A stretch of 64,000 nucleotides of DNA from the NCBI RefSeq assembly GCF_010119935.1, contig NZ_CP048209.1, positions 5,187,501 to 5,251,500 on the forward strand. The letters are read 5' to 3'. Positions 1 through 8,660 of the stretch are shown here, piece by piece (the stretch's first letter is position 1; every line of letters begins with the position of its first letter). The stretch comes from Paenibacillus lycopersici (GTDB lineage Bacteria; Bacillota; Bacilli; Paenibacillales; Paenibacillaceae). The notes below the pieces were generated by a model, which saw only the letters and a program-made list of their open reading frames with translations, had not been told where the DNA came from and did not search any database. The position numbers and the translations under genes are program-made.

Positions 1-489
1 CGTTATATCGGTGTAGTCCATCAGCACGTCGTACAGAATTTTCTCGTTCGCCAGATCGATCATCCGGCCGAGCTTGCGCTGCTCTTCTTTCTGAAGCGCC
101 TGCTTGCTGCGCCGCTCCGACATGACGCGGGCGATCACGCCGGTCAGCTCGTCGTACGGAATCGGCTTCAGGATATAATCCTTGACGCCGTATTGAATCG
201 CCGAGCGCGTATACGAGAAATCCTGATAGCCCGAAAGCATGATGACATCGCATTGCATGCCGGACTCGCGAATATTCCGAACCAGCTCCAAGCCGTCCAT
301 AACGGGCATCCGAATGTCGCACAGCACCAGATCCGGCTGTTCGGCCTTCAGCAGCTCCAGCGCCTCGACCCCGTTCTTCGCCGTGCCGGCGATCGCGAGC
401 CCCAGCATGCTCCAAGGGATGACCTTCTCCAAATTGCGCGTAATATGAAGCTCGTCGTCGACAAGCAGTACTTTGCCGTTGTTGTTCAA
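1..489 (-). CDS. Response regulator, YesN-type, N-terminal part (cut by window edge)
   Basis: The first 163 codons are present and the gene runs off the left edge. The protein opens with a receiver domain: the acidic pocket is the DD of LLVDDE, the phosphoacceptor Asp lies in CDIRMPVMDG, and the conserved Lys is in YILKPIPYDEL. A linker follows, as in the long AraC-type response regulators of Paenibacillus (YesN family), so a C-terminal AraC DNA-binding domain is expected outside the window. The start is a TTG at 489 with AGGTGAGG just upstream, overlapping the stop of the kinase gene, which implies translational coupling. It is the likely partner of the kinase at 495-2303. Confidence 0.85.
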   Translation of the reverse strand, partial: MNNNGKVLLVDDELHITRNLEKVIPWSMLGLAIAGTAKNGVEALELLKAEQPDLVLCDIRMPVMDGLELVRNIRESGMQCDVIMLSGYQDFSYTRSAIQYGVKDYILKPIPYDELTGVIARVMSERRSKQALQKEEQRKLGRMIDLANEKILYDVLMDYTDIT

Positions 490-494
490 GGCCC

Positions 495-2303
495 TCACCT
501 CTGCTTCGGTATGTTGATCCGAATGACTGTCCCCTGCCCGGCCGCGGAACAAAGCCGCAAGCCGTACTGCGGCCCGTAGTGGATGCGCAGCCGGTCCGCG
601 ACGTTGTGCAGCCCGAGTCCCCGGCTTTCGCCCTGCTGCGCGTCGGACGCTTCCGGCTCCAGCTCCCGTTCCCGCTCCTGCGACAAGCCGTTGATCCGTT
701 TCAAGGCGTCCGGTTCCATGCCGATGCCGTTGTCGGAGACGAAGAACAGCAGCTCGTCCCCTTCGACCGTAATAACGATGCGGATCGTTCCGCTGTACGG
801 CAATCCTTCGAAGCCGTGCTGGATGCTGTTCTCCACAAGCGGCTGCAGCGTCAGTTTCAGAATCGTGCACGACAGCGCTTCATCGGCGATTGCCAGCTCG
901 TAGTTGAACACATCCTCGAAGCGGTACTTCTGAATCTCCAGATAGCTTCGCACATGCTCGACTTCCTGGCGCACCGTAATGATCTCGGAATGATGCATGC
1001 TCGTGCGCAGCAGGATGCTGAGCCGGCGCACCATGGCCATGATTTTGACGCCTTCGTTCTGGGCGGCCATCGCGTTGATCGACTCCAATGTATTGAACAG
1101 AAAATGCGGCTTGATCTGCGCCTGCATGAGCATCATTTCCGCCCGCTGCTTGCGTTCCTGCTCCGTACGCACCTCGGTCAGCAGTCCGCGGATCGTGTCC
1201 ACCATGCTGTTGAAGCTGCTGGCGAGCAGCATCGTTTCGTCCTTGCCCTTGGCAGGGACGCGGATATCGAGCATTCCCTGCTCCACAAGGCGCATTCTGC
1301 GGACGACGCGGATGATCGCCTTGGCTACCCGGCCGACGAAGAAAATATTGAACAGCACCGCGGACACGAGGCAAAGCAGCGTAATGCCGCCGATCCACTG
1401 AACGAAGCGGACGTTCTCGCTGGTCAGCGACTGCCACGATTTTACGGACACCAGCACCCAGCCGCTCCGGTCGAGGTTATAGGAGGAAATGAGGGAATCC
1501 TCCTGGCCGAACATCCCGTGATAGCTGGCGTACCGTTCCGTCGCCTGCAGCTTCAGCTTCGTCTCGTCGCCGACCTGCCGCCCGTCGAGCTCATGCCGGC
1601 TGTCCATCATAATCAGTCCGTCCTGATCGATGATCAAATAGCGCGATTGCGTCTGCTGTTCGCCGGTCAGCGTGAAGTCCTGCAGCATGCTGTCGACCTC
1701 GTCCGACTTGACCTGCGTGACCATGATCCCGGAATCGTTCAGCGTCTCGGCATCCTTGACGAGGCGCATCTGCGTGAACAGCGCGGCGCCGGTGCCCGTC
1801 AGCTTCGGCTGCTCGTAAGGGCCGAGCCAGAGCGGACGGCCGGCCAGCTTCATGATAGCCGGATAAACGGAATGATGCTGCAGCAAATCGTACGGAATCG
1901 GTTTGAACGTCGTCGGATCGTTCCGGTAGGAACGGAACATCGTGCCGTCCTTGCCATACAGGACGATCATGCTAAGCGCCGGATTCTGGAAGAGGATCGT
2001 GCCCAGCGATTTCTCGTATTGGCTGATGGCGATCAACCGGCTCGCGTCGTTGACGGAATCGCGGGAGCTGCGCAGCGCTCCCTGAACGCTCGGGTTCGTG
2101 ATGCTGGAATTCGTCAATTGGTCCAGCTCCCGGAAGAAATAACGGATATTGCCGCCGACCGCCTTGAGCGTAATCTCGGTCTGCTCGCTGTATTTCTTCT
2201 CCAGCAGACGCTCCGAATTCAGGAACGAGACGATGCCGAGCCCGATCAGCGGCACGACGATCAACAGAATGAAAGCTAGCAGCAGCTTGGGGCGCAGATT
2301 CAT
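495..2303 (-). CDS. Sensor histidine kinase, YesM family
   Basis: This is a 602-residue membrane kinase. There is a TM helix at about 7-28, an extracytoplasmic sensor region of Cache type to about 295, a second TM helix at about 300-322, and then a HAMP linker. The His_kinase domain has the phosphoacceptor His in KPHFLFNTLESI (about residue 400), and the HATPase has N box LVENSIQHG, DNGIGM and GLGLHNV. This architecture is typical of YesM-type kinases that sense sugars or their binding proteins and phosphorylate a YesN regulator. The ATG at 2303 has a good AAGGAGTT. A sugar-binding lipoprotein lies directly upstream on the same strand and the regulator directly downstream, so the three genes probably form one signalling unit. 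Confidence 0.93.
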   Translation of the reverse strand: MNLRPKLLLAFILLIVVPLIGLGIVSFLNSERLLEKKYSEQTEITLKAVGGNIRYFFRELDQLTNSSITNPSVQGALRSSRDSVNDASRLIAISQYEKSLGTILFQNPALSMIVLYGKDGTMFRSYRNDPTTFKPIPYDLLQHHSVYPAIMKLAGRPLWLGPYEQPKLTGTGAALFTQMRLVKDAETLNDSGIMVTQVKSDEVDSMLQDFTLTGEQQTQSRYLIIDQDGLIMMDSRHELDGRQVGDETKLKLQATERYASYHGMFGQEDSLISSYNLDRSGWVLVSVKSWQSLTSENVRFVQWIGGITLLCLVSAVLFNIFFVGRVAKAIIRVVRRMRLVEQGMLDIRVPAKGKDETMLLASSFNSMVDTIRGLLTEVRTEQERKQRAEMMLMQAQIKPHFLFNTLESINAMAAQNEGVKIMAMVRRLSILLRTSMHHSEIITVRQEVEHVRSYLEIQKYRFEDVFNYELAIADEALSCTILKLTLQPLVENSIQHGFEGLPYSGTIRIVITVEGDELLFFVSDNGIGMEPDALKRINGLSQERERELEPEASDAQQGESRGLGLHNVADRLRIHYGPQYGLRLCSAAGQGTVIRINIPKQR

Positions 2304-2617
2304 AGACAGAACTCCTTGGGCAAGTTGCGGATGGCATGTGACGTCGAGCCGGCGGACCCCGTGGAAGATTGCATCAGGCTTGCCGGACCTATAGCAAGGT
2401 AGCTTTTGACGCTCTCCGCGGTCATCTCGCCGATATTAAGCGCTTGCAGAAACGGATTAACGGCAGAACGATGCCGGCGAACGGTCCCGGCGCGCAGCCC
2501 CTCCATAACTCCTCTATCGCCAACTCCAGCGGAATAGATGGTAGATGGCATATGTACAAGAAGAATGAAGAACGTAATCGGCAATCCTAGGTGAAGTATA
2601 CCAAAAAGCTCGACCGG
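2304..2617 (-). other. Intergenic stretch with a possible permease remnant
   Basis: No intact gene is seen in these 314 bases. One minus-strand frame encodes a hydrophobic run (LGLPITFFILLVHM) followed by VMEGLRAGTVR. These weakly resemble a membrane segment and the C-terminal tail (QGLTAGAVKG type) of a sugar ABC permease, the gene one would expect between the binding protein and the kinase. The frame then continues into unrelated sequence. The match is short and could be chance. No convincing terminator was found after the binding-protein gene. Confidence 0.25.
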
Positions 2618-3970
2618 TTATTTCTGCGCGTTCGCCTTGGCTTGCGATGCCTGGATTTCCTGCGCGACGGCTTCCGGCTTCTTCACTTTGCCGATCAGCT
2701 CCTGCAGGCCTACGCCTACGTCGGCGCCGACGCTCGGCTGCACGATGGCGTCGAACGCTTTCCAGGAGGACGACGCGCTCGCCATGACCTGCAGCACTTC
2801 GGAGATGAGCGGATCCACGCCGGACAGATCGGACAGCTTCATGGACGGCAGCACTTTGTCTTCGAGCAGCGTCCGCTTCTGGATTTCCTCGTTGAAGAAG
2901 TTCTTGATGAACGCTTTGACCATCGCCTTCTGATCGTCCGTCAGGTTGGCCGAGAAGCCGAAGCCGTTGGAATAGCTCGCGTTGATCGACGTTTGGTCGC
3001 CCTTGCCGCCCGCGATGGACGGGAAGGAGAAGTAGCCGATGTTGCCTTTCAGGCTCCCGGCTTCGTCGCCCGTGAACCGGTTCGCGTCCCATGTGCCCGT
3101 GAAGACCATCGCCGCATCGCCGTTCAGGAATCTCGCGCCCTGCTCCGCGTAGGCCAGGCCGAGCGCGCCTTTCGTAAAGTAATCGTTATCCACCAGCTTC
3201 TCGTAATCCGCGAACCCTGCGACGAAATCGGGATCGGTCCATTTGGCCGCGCCGGTCAGGAGACCCTCGAACGCTCTGATGCCGACATGCCGCTCCATGA
3301 CGGTGTTCCAGAGCATGCCGTTGACCCAGGCGTCCTTCGCAGCCAGCGCGAACGGGGTTTTGCCGTTCGCTTTGATCGCGTCCGCCAGCCGGAGCAGCTC
3401 GTCGAACGTCTTCGGGATGGCGAGATGCATATCCGCGAACATTTTCTTGTTGTAGAAAATGCCCTCGCTGTACCCGCCGAACGGCAGACCGTACACTTTG
3501 CCGCCGATGGTGAATTCGTCCAGGCTCGCGAATTTATCCTTGATGCCCAATTCCTCGATGATCGGCGTCAGATCGAGCATGCGCCCCGCCTTCACGTACA
3601 GGTTCAAGTCGGCGCCGCCGAATACTTCGAATATATCCGGCGGATTGCCTGCCGCCATCTCCGCTTTCAGCTTCTGATCGCGGTTGACGACTTCGTCGAT
3701 GCCTTCCATGCTGATTTTGAGCCCGGGATTCTCCTTCTCCGTCTTCGCGACGACGTCCTGAAAGATCTTCAAGCGGACCTTGCTTGTATCTTTGATTTGC
3801 GTATGGCGGAGGGATAAGGCGACGTCCCTGGCTGCAGACATGTGCGTTATGACGCCGTCGGTTGTCGTGTTCGCTGCTTGGTCGGAAGCCTTGCTCGAGG
3901 ATCCGCAAGCGGAGAGAACAAGGGATGCGGACATTATGGCCGCCGCAGCGATCGCCAACCTCTTCCTCAT
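2618..3970 (-). CDS. Extracellular solute-binding lipoprotein, family 1 (sugar ABC type)
   Basis: The protein has 450 residues. It starts with a lipoprotein signal peptide (lipobox LSAC, Cys22), followed by a family 1 solute-binding fold with typical segments such as GKVYGLPFGGYSEGIFYNKKMF and AMVFTGTWDA. It should be anchored to the outer face of the membrane and bind an oligosaccharide or monosaccharide. AAGGAGGT lies at proper spacing before the ATG, and a TATAAT hexamer sits on the minus strand at 4036-4041. A YesM-type kinase follows on the same strand instead of permease genes. The protein may therefore serve transport through permeases elsewhere, or act as a sensor subunit for the kinase. 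Confidence 0.9.
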   Translation of the reverse strand: MRKRLAIAAAAIMSASLVLSACGSSSKASDQAANTTTDGVITHMSAARDVALSLRHTQIKDTSKVRLKIFQDVVAKTEKENPGLKISMEGIDEVVNRDQKLKAEMAAGNPPDIFEVFGGADLNLYVKAGRMLDLTPIIEELGIKDKFASLDEFTIGGKVYGLPFGGYSEGIFYNKKMFADMHLAIPKTFDELLRLADAIKANGKTPFALAAKDAWVNGMLWNTVMERHVGIRAFEGLLTGAAKWTDPDFVAGFADYEKLVDNDYFTKGALGLAYAEQGARFLNGDAAMVFTGTWDANRFTGDEAGSLKGNIGYFSFPSIAGGKGDQTSINASYSNGFGFSANLTDDQKAMVKAFIKNFFNEEIQKRTLLEDKVLPSMKLSDLSGVDPLISEVLQVMASASSSWKAFDAIVQPSVGADVGVGLQELIGKVKKPEAVAQEIQASQAKANAQK

Positions 3971-4119
3971 GCAAAGACCTCCTTACTTGCGAATCATGGT
4001 ATTCTAGCGTTCCTTGCTTATCCTTTGCCATCTAAATTATAGAAGAGACTGACAACGAAAAGGAGGTCGAAATTACCACGGGACCGGGCGACTTTTCGAT
4101 GGCGATGCGAGCCGGGGCG

Positions 4120-4153
4120 AAAATAAACCCACAGGAAGCGATTATCCTGTGGG
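4120..4153 (-). terminator. Rho-independent terminator of the aldo-keto reductase gene
   Basis: Perfect 9-bp stem CCCACAGGA / TCCTGTGGG with an 8-nt loop. On the minus strand it is followed by TTTATTTT. It lies about 65 bases past the stop of the 4219-5196 gene. Confidence 0.85.
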
Positions 4154-4218
4154 CACCGTGTTCAATGAAAGAATCGTATTCGCCTTGCGCCAGTTTCCGT
4201 TACGCCGGACGGCTCAGC

Positions 4219-5196
4219 TTACCACGCGTATGCGCGCGGGGCTTCTCCGCCGGGACCCGGGAAGATCTCGTCGATCCGCTTGAGCGTCGCTTCGCCCAGC
4301 TCCGCTTCCACGACGCGCAGGGAGCGCTCGAACTGCTCCAGCGTCCGAACGCCGATGATCGGCGCGGTTACCGCCGGATTGGCGAGCAGCCATGCCAGCG
4401 AGACGACGTCCTCGCGCTCGCCGAGCTCGTCGCACAGCTTCGCGTAGGCGTCCAGCTGCGCGGCATGCTTCTCGAAGCGCGCTACGTCGCCGCTCCGCTT
4501 GCCGCCGCCGCCGCGTTTGAGGTTGCCCGCGAGCAGGCCGCCGTCCAGCGGGCTCCACGGAATGACGCCGATGCCGAGGCCTTGCGCCGCAGGAAGCACT
4601 TCCAGCTCCGGCAAACGGCAAAGCAGGTTATATTTGTGCTGCTCCGACACGAGGCCGAGTACGCCGCGCGCCTTGGCTTCGCCCTGCGCGACGGCAAGGT
4701 CCCAGCCGGCGAAGTTGCTCGCGCCGACGTAACCGATCTTGCCCTGCGTCTGAGCGGCCGAGAAAGCGTTCCACAGCTCGTCCCAGCTAACGTTACGGTC
4801 GACGTGGTGCATCTGGTACAGCTCGATATGATCGGTTTGCAGACGCTTCAGCGAGCCTTCCAGGTGACGGCGAAGCTTGTACGACGACAGGCCGCCATCG
4901 CGGTTCGGGCCGTCGTTCTTATCGCTCATGTCGCCGTAGAATTTCGTCGCCAGCACCGTGCGCTCGCGGCGTCCGCCGCCCTGCGCGAACCAGCGGCCGA
5001 TGATTTCCTCGGTGCGGCCGGCGTTCTCGCCCCAGCCGTAAATGTTCGCTGTATCGAAAAAATTGATGCCGGCGTCGAGCGCCGCATCCATGATTTTGAA
5101 AGCTTCCTTCTCATCCGTATCGACGCCGAAATTCATCGTGCCGAGGCAAAGACGGCTGACCTTCAAACCTGAACGTCCCAAATAAGTGTACTTCAT
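4219..5196 (-). CDS. Aldo/keto reductase
   Basis: This is a 325-residue NADPH-dependent oxidoreductase with an (alpha/beta)8 barrel. The N-terminal signature is YLGRSGLKVSRLCLGTMNFG. The catalytic tetrad can be placed as Asp48 and Tyr53 (FFDTANIYG), Lys85 (LATKF) and His130 (LYQMH). The cofactor loop IGVRTLEQFERSL is present near the C terminus. It resembles the YhdN / general stress protein 69 type, which reduces carbonyl compounds; the physiological substrate cannot be told from sequence. It is a single-gene unit with its own terminator. The ATG at 5196 follows AAAGGAGT. Confidence 0.92.
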   Translation of the reverse strand: MKYTYLGRSGLKVSRLCLGTMNFGVDTDEKEAFKIMDAALDAGINFFDTANIYGWGENAGRTEEIIGRWFAQGGGRRERTVLATKFYGDMSDKNDGPNRDGGLSSYKLRRHLEGSLKRLQTDHIELYQMHHVDRNVSWDELWNAFSAAQTQGKIGYVGASNFAGWDLAVAQGEAKARGVLGLVSEQHKYNLLCRLPELEVLPAAQGLGIGVIPWSPLDGGLLAGNLKRGGGGKRSGDVARFEKHAAQLDAYAKLCDELGEREDVVSLAWLLANPAVTAPIIGVRTLEQFERSLRVVEAELGEATLKRIDEIFPGPGGEAPRAYAW

Positions 5197-5293
5197 GTTT
5201 ACAACTCCTTTGGATATGAGAATGGCTGCAACCGGACAACGAGGAAGATTGTCCCTTCCCCCTCATACAGAATAGCAGGCGCTCAAGGATCTG

Positions 5294-5578
5294 TCATGCA
5301 TCTTCTTCCCCGGAACGCATGTCCCGGACGGCGTCCCGGACCGCGCGGTAAAAATCGCGCCATTGCGGCGCCGCTCCCGCAGGTCCGATGGCGGGCGGAG
5401 CGTCCGGTGCCGCGGCGGCTCCGGGCAGGGCCGGCGCGCCGGCCGCCCGGTCGGACGCGCCCGGCCGGCCGGCATCGAGCCTCCCGGCGAGCGCTTCGCC
5501 CTCGGCCTGGCCAGCCGCCGGGCGCGGACGGACTTCTGCCCGTTCCCCGTTGTCCGGCTCATGATTGGATTCCGCCAA
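5294..5578 (-). CDS. Small hypothetical protein downstream of the SNF2 helicase
   Basis: A 94-residue protein starting at a TTG that has AGGAGG at ideal spacing (CGCAGCAG between). The middle is Ala/Gly/Pro-rich and looks disordered. The C terminus (QWRDFYRAVRDAVRDMRSG) reads like a short charged amphipathic helix. No domain is recognised. It lies about 100 bases after the ywqA-like helicase on the same strand and could be the last gene of that unit. A longer overlapping frame (119 codons) has a worse start and no recognisable product. Confidence 0.5.
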   Translation of the reverse strand: MAESNHEPDNGERAEVRPRPAAGQAEGEALAGRLDAGRPGASDRAAGAPALPGAAAAPDAPPAIGPAGAAPQWRDFYRAVRDAVRDMRSGEEDA

Positions 5579-5681
5579 CTGCTGCGCCTCCTCGCTTCGC
5601 GCGGCTTCATGCCGCGCTTCATAGTCCGATTACCCTAATATCCGATTATCCTGTATCCGACTATCCCTTATTCGACTCCCC

Positions 5682-8660
5682 TTACCCTTTCAGCCGATGC
5701 TTCCGCAGCGAGAACAGCTCGCGCAGCTCGTCGGTGGACAGCTCCGTGATCCAGTTCTCCGAGCCGCTGACGACTTGGTCGTTGAGCAGCTGCTTCTTCG
5801 AAATCATCTCGTCGATCCGCTCCTCCAGCGTGCCGAGCGTGACGTACTTGTGCACTTGCACGTTGCGCCGCTGGCCGATCCGGAACGCCCGGTCCGTCGC
5901 CTGATTCTCCACCGCCGGGTTCCACCACCGGTCGAAATGGACGACGTGGTTCGCCGCCGTCAAGTTCAGCCCCGTGCCGCCCGCCTTCAGCGACAGCACG
6001 AACGCGCAGCCGGGCTCGGCTTCATTCTGGAACGACGCGATCATCGCATCGCGTTCCGCCTTCGGCACGGCGCCGTACAAATACGGCGTCGGCAAGCCGA
6101 TGCGCTCTTCCAGCAGCCGCTTCAGCGTCAAGCCCATCTCTACGTACTGCGTGAAGATCAGGCAGCGCTCGCCTTCGGCCGCGATCTCCTCCGCCATTTC
6201 CAGCAGGCGGAGCACCTTGTTGGACCGCTCGGGGTCCCATGCGCCGGGCAGCGCACGGTCTTCCTTCAGCAGCAGGCTCGGATGATCGCATACCTGCTTC
6301 AGGCGCGTCAGCGTGGACAGGATCAGGCCGCGCCGCTGCAGCCCGCCGGCCTTCTCGAGACCGTTCATCAGCTCGGCCACGATGTTCTCGTACAGCGCGC
6401 CCTGTTCGACCGTGAGCGATAAATACGTGTTCATCTCGTTCTTCTCCGGCAGCGCGAGCTGAATCGCCGGATCCTTCTTCAGCCGGCGCAGCATGAACGG
6501 CTTCACCCAGCGCTGCAGCTCGGCGATCCGATCCGCGTCCCGGTCCTTCTCGATCGGGAGGACGACCGCCTTGCGAAACTCGTTCAAGCTGCCCAAGTAG
6601 CCCGGATTCGTGAAGTCGTATAGCGACCACAGCTCGGTCAGCCGGTTCTCCATCGGCGTGCCCGTCAGCGCAATCCGGTGGTTCGCCTGCAGGCGCCGGA
6701 TGGACGAGGACTGCTTCGTGTAGTAGTTCTTTATATTTTGCGCTTCGTCCAGACAGACGACGTCCCATGGAATGCGCTGCATCTCTTCCTCGTCGATCGG
6801 GGCGAGCGTGTACGACGTAATGACGAGGTCCGCTTCCGCGACCGCAGCCGCGAAATCTTCGCCCCGCGCGCGCTTCGGCCCGTAATGGACGAGCACGCGA
6901 ATGTCCGGCGCGAACCGTTCCAGCTCCTTCTCCCAGTTGCCGATGACCGACGTCGGACAGATGAGCAGCGAAGGACCGAGCCCGCCTCTCTCCATGACAT
7001 GGAGCAGATAGGCGGTGAACTGTATCGTTTTGCCGAGCCCCATGTCGTCCGACAAACAAGCGCCAAGCCCGAAACGCCGCAGGAACGCGAGCCAGGATAC
7101 GCCCTGCAGCTGATAATGCCGCAGCTCGCCGTGGAACGCTTCCGGTATCTCCACGAGCGGAAGATCGCTCGACTCGTTCAGCTTGGCGATCCACGCGGCC
7201 AAATGCTCGTTCAGCTCCACTTCCGCGGTCAGCGCTTCGCTGATCTCGCTCTCCGGCTCCAGCTCCGTGCCGCCGCGCAGATGCATCTCGAAGACATCCC
7301 GCATCGTGAAGCCTTTCTTGCCGCCGTTCTTCTTCAGCCAGCGCCGCAGCCGCTCCATGTCGCCGGGATCCAGATGCACCCATTCGCCGTCGATCTTCAG
7401 CAGACGCTTGTTCTCGGCCGCCAGCTGGAGGAATTCCGCTTCGCTCATGTCGACGTTGCCGACGGCAAGCTTCCAGTCGAAATCGACGATCTGCTGCAGG
7501 CCGAACATCGACTGTTCGCCGGAGCCGACGGACGATTTCACCTTCGCCTTCAGCTTCATCTTCCGGCCCCGGGCGGCTTCCCACCAGCCCGGCAGCAGCA
7601 CGGAGCAGCCCGCGGCAAGCAGCTTGACGCTCTCGTGCTCCAGAAACTCCCACGCCTGCATATCGGTCAGTTCCGTTAGGATCTCTTCCGCGGCGAGAGG
7701 CTCGCCGTCCGCGCTTGCAGGCTGGTTCCAATCCGCCAGCGCCGCCGTCCATTTCGCTTCTTCCTTCGCCAGCCGTTCGGCAAAATCGGCTTGCCACGCT
7801 TCGGGCGCGTCGGCCGGAAGCGCGAAGCGCGTCTGCTTGCCGTTCGCGTCGGCGCTTCCGGATTCGGCGGAGCCCGCAGCGCCGCGCGATCCGTCCCGGC
7901 CGTCCGCGGACAGCGCCAGCGTGTACCACGCCCCGCCCGATTCGCGGTCCTGCAGCGCCGGGCGCAGCCGCCAGCCGTGCCGCTCGTTCGGCTCCAGCAG
8001 CTGCAGCGCGATCCGGAACGGCACTTGGTCCTGCTTCATCCCGATCGAGACCAGCCAGTCGTCCTCGTCGGCCGCCTTCATCGTCAGCGCGCCTTCGCCC
8101 GCGGCATGCGCGGCATCGCGCCATGCTTCGCCCGCGGCCGGATTCGCCGCGATCAGCTCCTCGACGATGCCGCTGAGCCAGCCCTGCACGGCAGCCGCAT
8201 CGCCATGCGCTTCCAGCCGCGGCACAAGATTGCGCCACGCTTCCAGCGCCCCGGGCTCGCCCTGCGGCAATTCGAGGCGCCATGCGCGGGCGTCGGGCCG
8301 CCAGCGCGACCAATCCGGCGTATACCAGCCGTTCAGCAGCGCCTGCCGCAGCAGCGACGCAAGCTCGGACAAGCACAGCGCCCGCTCGCTCCACTCGACC
8401 TGCAGCAGATGAACGGGCTTCGGGGACGAGAGGTAATCCATCGCGATAGCCGGCGTCATCGCCATTTCCGTCCGCTTCAGCCGTTCGTTGCTGCTCTCCT
8501 CGATCTCCGCGCCGTACCAGGAGGCTTCATGCCAGGCGAACAACAGCCGCCGCAGCCGAATCGTCAACCCGGCGGCATGCGCGGCGGCGAGCACGACGCC
8601 CTCGCCTTCCTTCCAGAAACCGTCCATTACGATTGTTTCAGCGCCCGTATACCCTCTCAT
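5682..8660 (-). CDS. ywqA: SNF2-family helicase (YwqA-like)
   Basis: About 992 residues. The N-terminal half carries a bacterial SNF2-associated region. The ATPase core follows: Walker A in DDMGLGKTIQ (about residue 540), DEAQ box in LDEAQNIKN (about 638), motif III LTGTPMENR, and the C-terminal helicase lobe with FTQYVEMG, GTGLNL and the arginine-finger region ATDRAFRIGQ. It is a double-stranded-DNA-dependent ATPase of the RapA/HepA class; its cellular role is not established. I chose the ATG at 8660 because it forms an ATGA overlap with the stop of the SWIM gene; a TTG at 8681 is an alternative. B. subtilis has the same pairing (ywqB-ywqA), so the two products probably act together. Confidence 0.92.
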   Translation of the reverse strand: MRGYTGAETIVMDGFWKEGEGVVLAAAHAAGLTIRLRRLLFAWHEASWYGAEIEESSNERLKRTEMAMTPAIAMDYLSSPKPVHLLQVEWSERALCLSELASLLRQALLNGWYTPDWSRWRPDARAWRLELPQGEPGALEAWRNLVPRLEAHGDAAAVQGWLSGIVEELIAANPAAGEAWRDAAHAAGEGALTMKAADEDDWLVSIGMKQDQVPFRIALQLLEPNERHGWRLRPALQDRESGGAWYTLALSADGRDGSRGAAGSAESGSADANGKQTRFALPADAPEAWQADFAERLAKEEAKWTAALADWNQPASADGEPLAAEEILTELTDMQAWEFLEHESVKLLAAGCSVLLPGWWEAARGRKMKLKAKVKSSVGSGEQSMFGLQQIVDFDWKLAVGNVDMSEAEFLQLAAENKRLLKIDGEWVHLDPGDMERLRRWLKKNGGKKGFTMRDVFEMHLRGGTELEPESEISEALTAEVELNEHLAAWIAKLNESSDLPLVEIPEAFHGELRHYQLQGVSWLAFLRRFGLGACLSDDMGLGKTIQFTAYLLHVMERGGLGPSLLICPTSVIGNWEKELERFAPDIRVLVHYGPKRARGEDFAAAVAEADLVITSYTLAPIDEEEMQRIPWDVVCLDEAQNIKNYYTKQSSSIRRLQANHRIALTGTPMENRLTELWSLYDFTNPGYLGSLNEFRKAVVLPIEKDRDADRIAELQRWVKPFMLRRLKKDPAIQLALPEKNEMNTYLSLTVEQGALYENIVAELMNGLEKAGGLQRRGLILSTLTRLKQVCDHPSLLLKEDRALPGAWDPERSNKVLRLLEMAEEIAAEGERCLIFTQYVEMGLTLKRLLEERIGLPTPYLYGAVPKAERDAMIASFQNEAEPGCAFVLSLKAGGTGLNLTAANHVVHFDRWWNPAVENQATDRAFRIGQRRNVQVHKYVTLGTLEERIDEMISKKQLLNDQVVSGSENWITELSTDELRELFSLRKHRLKG

